Shown: positions 60,568-64,000 of the stretch, in pieces
Numbering within the stretch: position 1 is the stretch's first letter
Layout of the letters: each line of letters opens with the position of its first letter
Assembly: GCA_958295915.1 (NCBI GenBank)
Contig: OY282381.1
Span: forward strand, 2,130,722-2,194,721
Origin: an uncultured Caldilineaceae bacterium
GTDB taxonomy: Bacteria; Chloroflexota; Anaerolineae; Caldilineales; Caldilineaceae
Direction: 5' to 3'
DNA length: 64,000 bases
The notes under the pieces: model-generated
Seen by the model: only the letters and a program-made list of their open reading frames with translations
Told to the model about the DNA's origin: nothing
Databases searched by the model: none
Program-made: the position numbers and the translations under genes

Positions 60568-61725
60568 ATGCCAACCACATCCATACATGGAACACCGGAC
60601 TACGCCGAATTAGATGCGCTGGGGCTGGATCCCGCCGAAGTCATCTACTTTTCGTCGAATATTAACCCATATGGCCCGCCGCCGTCGGTGGTGGAGGCCG
60701 TTCAGGATGCGATCAGCCGCTCCTTTCTGGCGCGCTATCCGGACAGCCGCAGCCAGCGCCTGCGTGAAAAAATCGGCGCCTATCACGGCCTACCGCCGAA
60801 TGCCGTGCTAGTGGGCAATGGCACCGCCGATCTGATCTGGCTGCTGGCCCACGCCTATGGAAATCAGCGCCAGGCGGCGATTCTATCGCCAACATTCAGC
60901 GAATACGCCGATGGTGTGATCATGGCCGGTGGGCATCCCAACCATCTGATTCTGCCCGGTTGGCAGCGGATCAGCGGCAACAACCGCGCCTCTTTCGAGC
61001 AGAGGCGCATTCAACAGTTCGCCCCAGGCAGGACGACACTGGACCATACCCGTCAGGCGTTGGAGTCCGCCGCCCCCTGGCTGGTTTTTATCTGCAATCC
61101 GAATAACCCCACAGGCGAGTATCTGTCCCCGGGGGCATTGCGCTATCTGTGGGAGGGCGCGTCTGGTGCGCTGTGGATCGTCGATGAGGCCTATGCCGAG
61201 TTCACCGAAGACCCCTGGAGCGCAGCGCAATGGGTGATGGACAGGGGCTGGATCGTTTTGCGTTCGATGACGAAAGATTTCGCGCTGGGCGGACTGCGCC
61301 TCGGTTACTTGCTGGCGGACCCGTCGATAATCGAACGATTGCAGGCAGTGCAGCCGCCGTGGAGTGTCAACGGAGTCGCCCAATTAGCTGGTCTGGCGGC
61401 GATGGATGAAATGACCTGGCGAGAAGAGACGACAGCCCGTTTGCGGAAGGAAGTGTGGAATTTGCAGGAGGGTTTGCGGGCCTGCGGGTACGCGCCGCTG
61501 CCGACGACCGTCAACTATTTCCTGGTGCCGGTGGGGAACGCCCAGTCACTGCGCGACCGGCTGATGCCCTCCCGGCTGTTTGTGCGCGATTGCGCCTCCT
61601 TCGGCCTGCCGGAACACATCCGCATCGCCGCCAGACCGCCGCATGAGAATGCCCGTTTTCTGGAAGCCATCGCCCGGCTTTCTGCAGACAACGCGCCTCA
61701 TCTCGAGCAGCGACACATTCAATAA
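60568..61725 (+). CDS. CobD/HisC-like PLP-dependent aminotransferase with two repeat A peptides
   Basis: 385 residues, class I/II fold. YFSSNINPYGPPPSVVEAV resembles threonine-phosphate decarboxylase CobD; FICNPNNPTGEYLS, IVDEAYAEF and RSMTKDFALGGLRLGYL (PLP lysine) complete the site. It may act in cobalamin side-chain synthesis, which would suit the B12 enzyme at 45 kb, or in histidine synthesis; not decided. Residues about 138-150 ([13 protein letters not shown]) come from repeat A copy 19, and the last 11 residues (NAPHLEQRHIQ) from copy 20, so the stop codon lies in the repeat flank. Confidence 0.9.
   Translation: MPTTSIHGTPDYAELDALGLDPAEVIYFSSNINPYGPPPSVVEAVQDAISRSFLARYPDSRSQRLREKIGAYHGLPPNAVLVGNGTADLIWLLAHAYGNQRQAAILSPTFSEYADGVIMAGGHPNHLILPGWQRISGNNRASFEQRRIQQFAPGRTTLDHTRQALESAAPWLVFICNPNNPTGEYLSPGALRYLWEGASGALWIVDEAYAEFTEDPWSAAQWVMDRGWIVLRSMTKDFALGGLRLGYLLADPSIIERLQAVQPPWSVNGVAQLAGLAAMDEMTWREETTARLRKEVWNLQEGLRACGYAPLPTTVNYFLVPVGNAQSLRDRLMPSRLFVRDCASFGLPEHIRIAARPPHENARFLEAIARLSADNAPHLEQRHIQ
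60986..61008 (-). repeat. Repeat A copy 19, inside the CobD/HisC-like gene
   Basis: Perfect core with loop TTCGAGC and flank ATTCAACAG; encodes [10 protein letters not shown]. Confidence 0.93.
61693..61716 (-). repeat. Repeat A copy 20 (diverged), forming the 3' end of the CobD/HisC-like gene
   Basis: GCGCCTCA TCTCGAGC AGCGACAC, flank ATTCAATAA, which includes the stop codon. Confidence 0.78.
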
Positions 61726-61759
61726 CTTCATCTTTAGCTCGCCCTGAACCCGTAGCAAG

Positions 61760-62602
61760 ATGATTGAAGCCATCACATTTGACTTCTGGGACACAATTGC
61801 AGTTGACGATTCGGATGAACCGAAGCGCCGGGCGATGGGCCTGCCCAGCAAAGCCAAGGCGCGCATCGACCTGTTCGCGCGTCATGTAACCCAAAAATAT
61901 CCGCATATCGCCTACGAGCAAGCGGCGCAGGCATATCGACACGCCAATCAGAATTTTCAGAACGTCTGGCATAGGGAACAGCGTACGCCGGGCATCGCTA
62001 CGCGCGTGTACGACGCCTACGAATTTTTGGGACTGAAACCAAGGCCAGGGCGATTCGCTCAACTCATGCGGGAGGTCGATGAACTGATCCGGGAGATCGA
62101 AACGATGGAGGTGCGCATCCAGCCGGACTTTACGCCGGGGGTACATGCCGCGCTGGAGGAACTTTCCTTGCACTACAAACTGGGCATCATTTCCGATACG
62201 ATCCACACAACCGGCAAGGGGTTGCGCTATCTCTTGCAACGTCAGGGCCTTCTGCGCTATTTCAGCTACACACTGTTTTCCGACGAAATCGGCGCCTCGA
62301 AACCGGGGGCGGGAGTGTTCCAACAGGCCGCCCTGGGTCTGCACACCGCGCCCCATCAGATCGTTCATGTCGGCGACCGAGAGAGCAACGACGTCGTCGG
62401 CCCCCTGTCCATCGGTATGAACGCCATCCTGTTCACCGCTGTGAAAGATCGAGGGAGCGCTTCTACCCGCGCCCACGCAGTCTGCCGCACATACGCCGCG
62501 CTGCCGGGGATCGTGCGACGCCTCTCGGCCACAATCACGCCCTTCTCGCCAGGGTCTGAGCATCGGTCGGATGGCGGCAGTTGGGCGAGCTCCAGCATCT
62601 GA
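61760..62602 (+). CDS. HAD-superfamily hydrolase
   Basis: 280 residues. Motif I is FDFWDTI (nucleophile Asp; the second Asp is replaced by Trp, as in several HAD members), motif II IISDT, motif III Lys in GASKPGAGVF, and motif IV HVGDRESNDVVG. A helical cap (about 40-120) sits between motifs I and II. A phosphatase or dehalogenase activity is possible; the substrate is unknown. The start lies 34 bases after the aminotransferase. Confidence 0.9.
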   Translation: MIEAITFDFWDTIAVDDSDEPKRRAMGLPSKAKARIDLFARHVTQKYPHIAYEQAAQAYRHANQNFQNVWHREQRTPGIATRVYDAYEFLGLKPRPGRFAQLMREVDELIREIETMEVRIQPDFTPGVHAALEELSLHYKLGIISDTIHTTGKGLRYLLQRQGLLRYFSYTLFSDEIGASKPGAGVFQQAALGLHTAPHQIVHVGDRESNDVVGPLSIGMNAILFTAVKDRGSASTRAHAVCRTYAALPGIVRRLSATITPFSPGSEHRSDGGSWASSSI

Positions 62603-62652
62603 TTCTGAGAGCGTATCCGCCCCTTTTGACAACGCAATGCAGAAATTTGTAA

Positions 62653-64000
62653 CCTATCGAGGATTGCACACCAATCGCAGATAACCCTTCACTGAATAAA
62701 CGATACGAATCTCTGGCGGCTACGTTCGCCGCGCGCTTTCCTCCCCAGCTGGATGGCCCGCGCACAATCGGCCGGGAAGCCGAATTCCCCATTGTGGACC
62801 AGACGGGCCGGGCCGTGGATATCGGCCAATTGTGGCCCGTTCTGCTGGGTAGTTCAGAAAAACAGGAAGCCAATGCGCCTCTGCTCGCCAGAGACGCATT
62901 GCAACACTGTTCAGCCCCTATCAGCGATCTGAAAGTGAAACGGGATGCCGTCAATACAGATCTGATCGTCGGCCTGGATGGCGCAGCCTACAGCTATGCG
63001 CTGGAAGTGGGCAGGGGCACCATCGAACTGAATGTCGGCCCCTATGATACCCTGTTCGAACTGGAAACAGCCTTCCGGGCAGGTCTGGAGCGGCTGATCC
63101 GGGCGGCGGAACGATTGGACTGGCGGGTGCTGGGATATGGCGTGCAGCCGCTCAGCCCGCCAGGCAGCGAACTTCTCTCGCCCAAACAGCGCTACGGCGC
63201 GATGGCTGAGGCGATGGGGGAGGAATGGTTCTGGTATACGGTGACCGCCGGTGATCAAGCCCACGTGGACATCACCCGGGATGAGGCGGTCTCTGTTCTC
63301 AATTTCGGCAATCTGATGGCGCCGGTCGTGGTGGCCCTGTGCAGCAATTCACCGGTTGCAGCCGGCGCGCTCACCGGAGACTGCTCCAGCCGGGAAGGCC
63401 GCATGATCCATGCAGCGCATGGGGACCGCCACGGAATGATATCCCGCCCCTATTCCAATCTGATCGATTTCATCGAGCGACTCAGCCGCCTGCCCTCTTT
63501 GCTCCGTCGAGAGGGAGAGCGCCTGCTGCCAGATGGCCGTCGCTTTGCTGATGTTCTGCGCGCTGAACATCTCTCTTGTCAGCAGACTGAAAACAGCCCG
63601 GCCGCCGCCGGGCCGGATTTTGACGCCTTTCTGTTGCACGATCATTACGTCTGGCATAGCGCCCGGCTGCGCGCGGCCTACGGCACGGTCGAGCTGCGCC
63701 CCGCCTGTCAGCAGCCGCCGAATGAAGCGATGGCCGCCACGGCTTTGTATTTGGGACTGATCGAGGGACATCGGCAGATCGCTGAATTTGTGCAGCGCGC
63801 CCTCGCTCCGAAACGCGATCGAACCCCGCCAAGCTACTGGGCGCGCATGCAATCATACCACCATCAGGTGATCCGCGCGGGCCTGGATGCGCCAGAACCG
63901 GCGCCCGGATTTCTGGCGCAGGTGCTGCGCTTGGCCGCCGCAGCCCTGGCTCGGCGAGGATACGGCGAAGAGCGGATGCTCACGCCTCTGTGGCGGCGGC
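62653..64000 (+). CDS. Glutamate-cysteine ligase family (GCS2) protein, 3' end outside window
   Basis: The open frame runs to the window edge. TIGREAEFPIVDQTGRAVDI, ALEVGRGTIELNVGPY, TVTAGDQAHVDIT and YGTVELRPACQQPPNEAMA are GCS2 features (ATP-grasp-like Gln synthetase fold making gamma-glutamylcysteine or a related amide). No ATG, GTG or TTG precedes the first conserved segment in this frame; after the TAA at 62650-62652 only ATC or CTG (62692) are available, with GAGG at 62659. A non-standard start or a nearby frameshift must be assumed. Residues around 62875 (NAPLLARDALQ) come from repeat A. Confidence 0.82.
62875..62897 (+). repeat. Repeat A copy 21 (diverged), inside the GCS2 gene
   Basis: GCGCCTCT GCTCGCC AGAGACGC, with AAT on the left and ATTGCAACACTG on the right, so both ends carry the flank word. 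Confidence 0.82.

Overview
The window looks like a chromosomal segment of a moderately GC-rich bacterium, most likely a member of the Chloroflexota (Anaerolineae/Caldilineae type). This is an inference from gene content. Supporting points are the phosphatase - DUF3090 - SCO1664 trio, several sugar importers of the CUT1 class with Tat-type lipoprotein binding proteins and no ATPase gene, clusters of Gfo/Idh/MocA oxidoreductases, a SpoIID-domain exoprotein in a genome with no other sporulation gene in view, and a heavy load of small dispersed palindromic repeats. There is no rRNA operon, CRISPR array, intact insertion sequence or prophage.

Layout. 1-1.8 kb: end of a sugar oxidoreductase and a BNR/sialidase-like protein. 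1.9-5.6 kb (minus): tRNA-Met, initiator tRNA-fMet, an FtsB-like protein, tRNA-Leu(CAG), a peptide-type binding protein, SecG and TatA. 5.7-9.1 kb (plus): recN and an NfeD-type membrane serine protease, overlapping. 9.2-12.5 kb (minus): endonuclease III, a phosphoribosyltransferase and a secreted EEP-family nuclease. 13-17.9 kb (plus): the phosphatase/DUF3090/SCO1664 trio and a sugar nucleotidyltransferase fused to a degenerate phosphomannomutase. 17.9-24.1 kb: SpoIID protein, tsaE, two CBS-domain proteins and a YqeC-MocA fusion. 24.1-24.5 kb: a frameshifted ATPase remnant. 24.9-29.8 kb (plus): a four-gene polysaccharide/glycolipid glycosyltransferase operon. 30.5-37.3 kb (plus): sugar ABC importer plus three Gfo/Idh/MocA dehydrogenases. 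37.4-40.5 kb: an adenine methyltransferase resembling type ISP enzymes. 40.6-41.6 kb: a MetE-C-like protein. 41.8-50.6 kb (minus): a six-gene run of UxaE-like epimerase, class III aminotransferase, fused diol dehydratase large/medium subunit, small subunit, ABC exporter and a PLP lyase/deaminase, with a divergent larA-like gene. 52.2-56.3 kb (minus): a visibly more AT-rich transporter plus PhyH dioxygenase operon without the local repeats. 56.6-64 kb: DUF362, lactonase-type amidohydrolase, zinc-type dehydrogenase, YbaK-like deacylase, CobD/HisC-like aminotransferase, HAD hydrolase and the start of a glutamate-cysteine ligase family gene.

The most striking feature is not a gene. A palindromic element of about 40 bases (repeat A here; arms GCGCCTCT and AGAGGCGC around a 7-base loop, with one asymmetric flank) occurs at least 21 times in 64 kb. 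It sits between genes and also inside many coding regions, in frame, in different reading frames and both orientations, so it adds short peptides such as [15 protein letters not shown] or FEQRRI to unrelated proteins. A second element (repeat B; arms CGCGCC and GGCGCG, with an A-rich tail) does the same and is present as three tandem 33-base copies in the N-terminus of the NfeD-type protease. Two repeat A copies are split at the loop by other sequence, one of them by a third repeat family (D). This resembles in behaviour the Rickettsia palindromic elements that insert into protein genes, but I know of no description of this family.

Functionally the window joins housekeeping genes (secretion, DNA repair, tRNA modification, cell division) with a large sugar/uronate/diol utilisation repertoire: import, dehydrogenation, lactone hydrolysis, epimerisation and B12-dependent dehydration.
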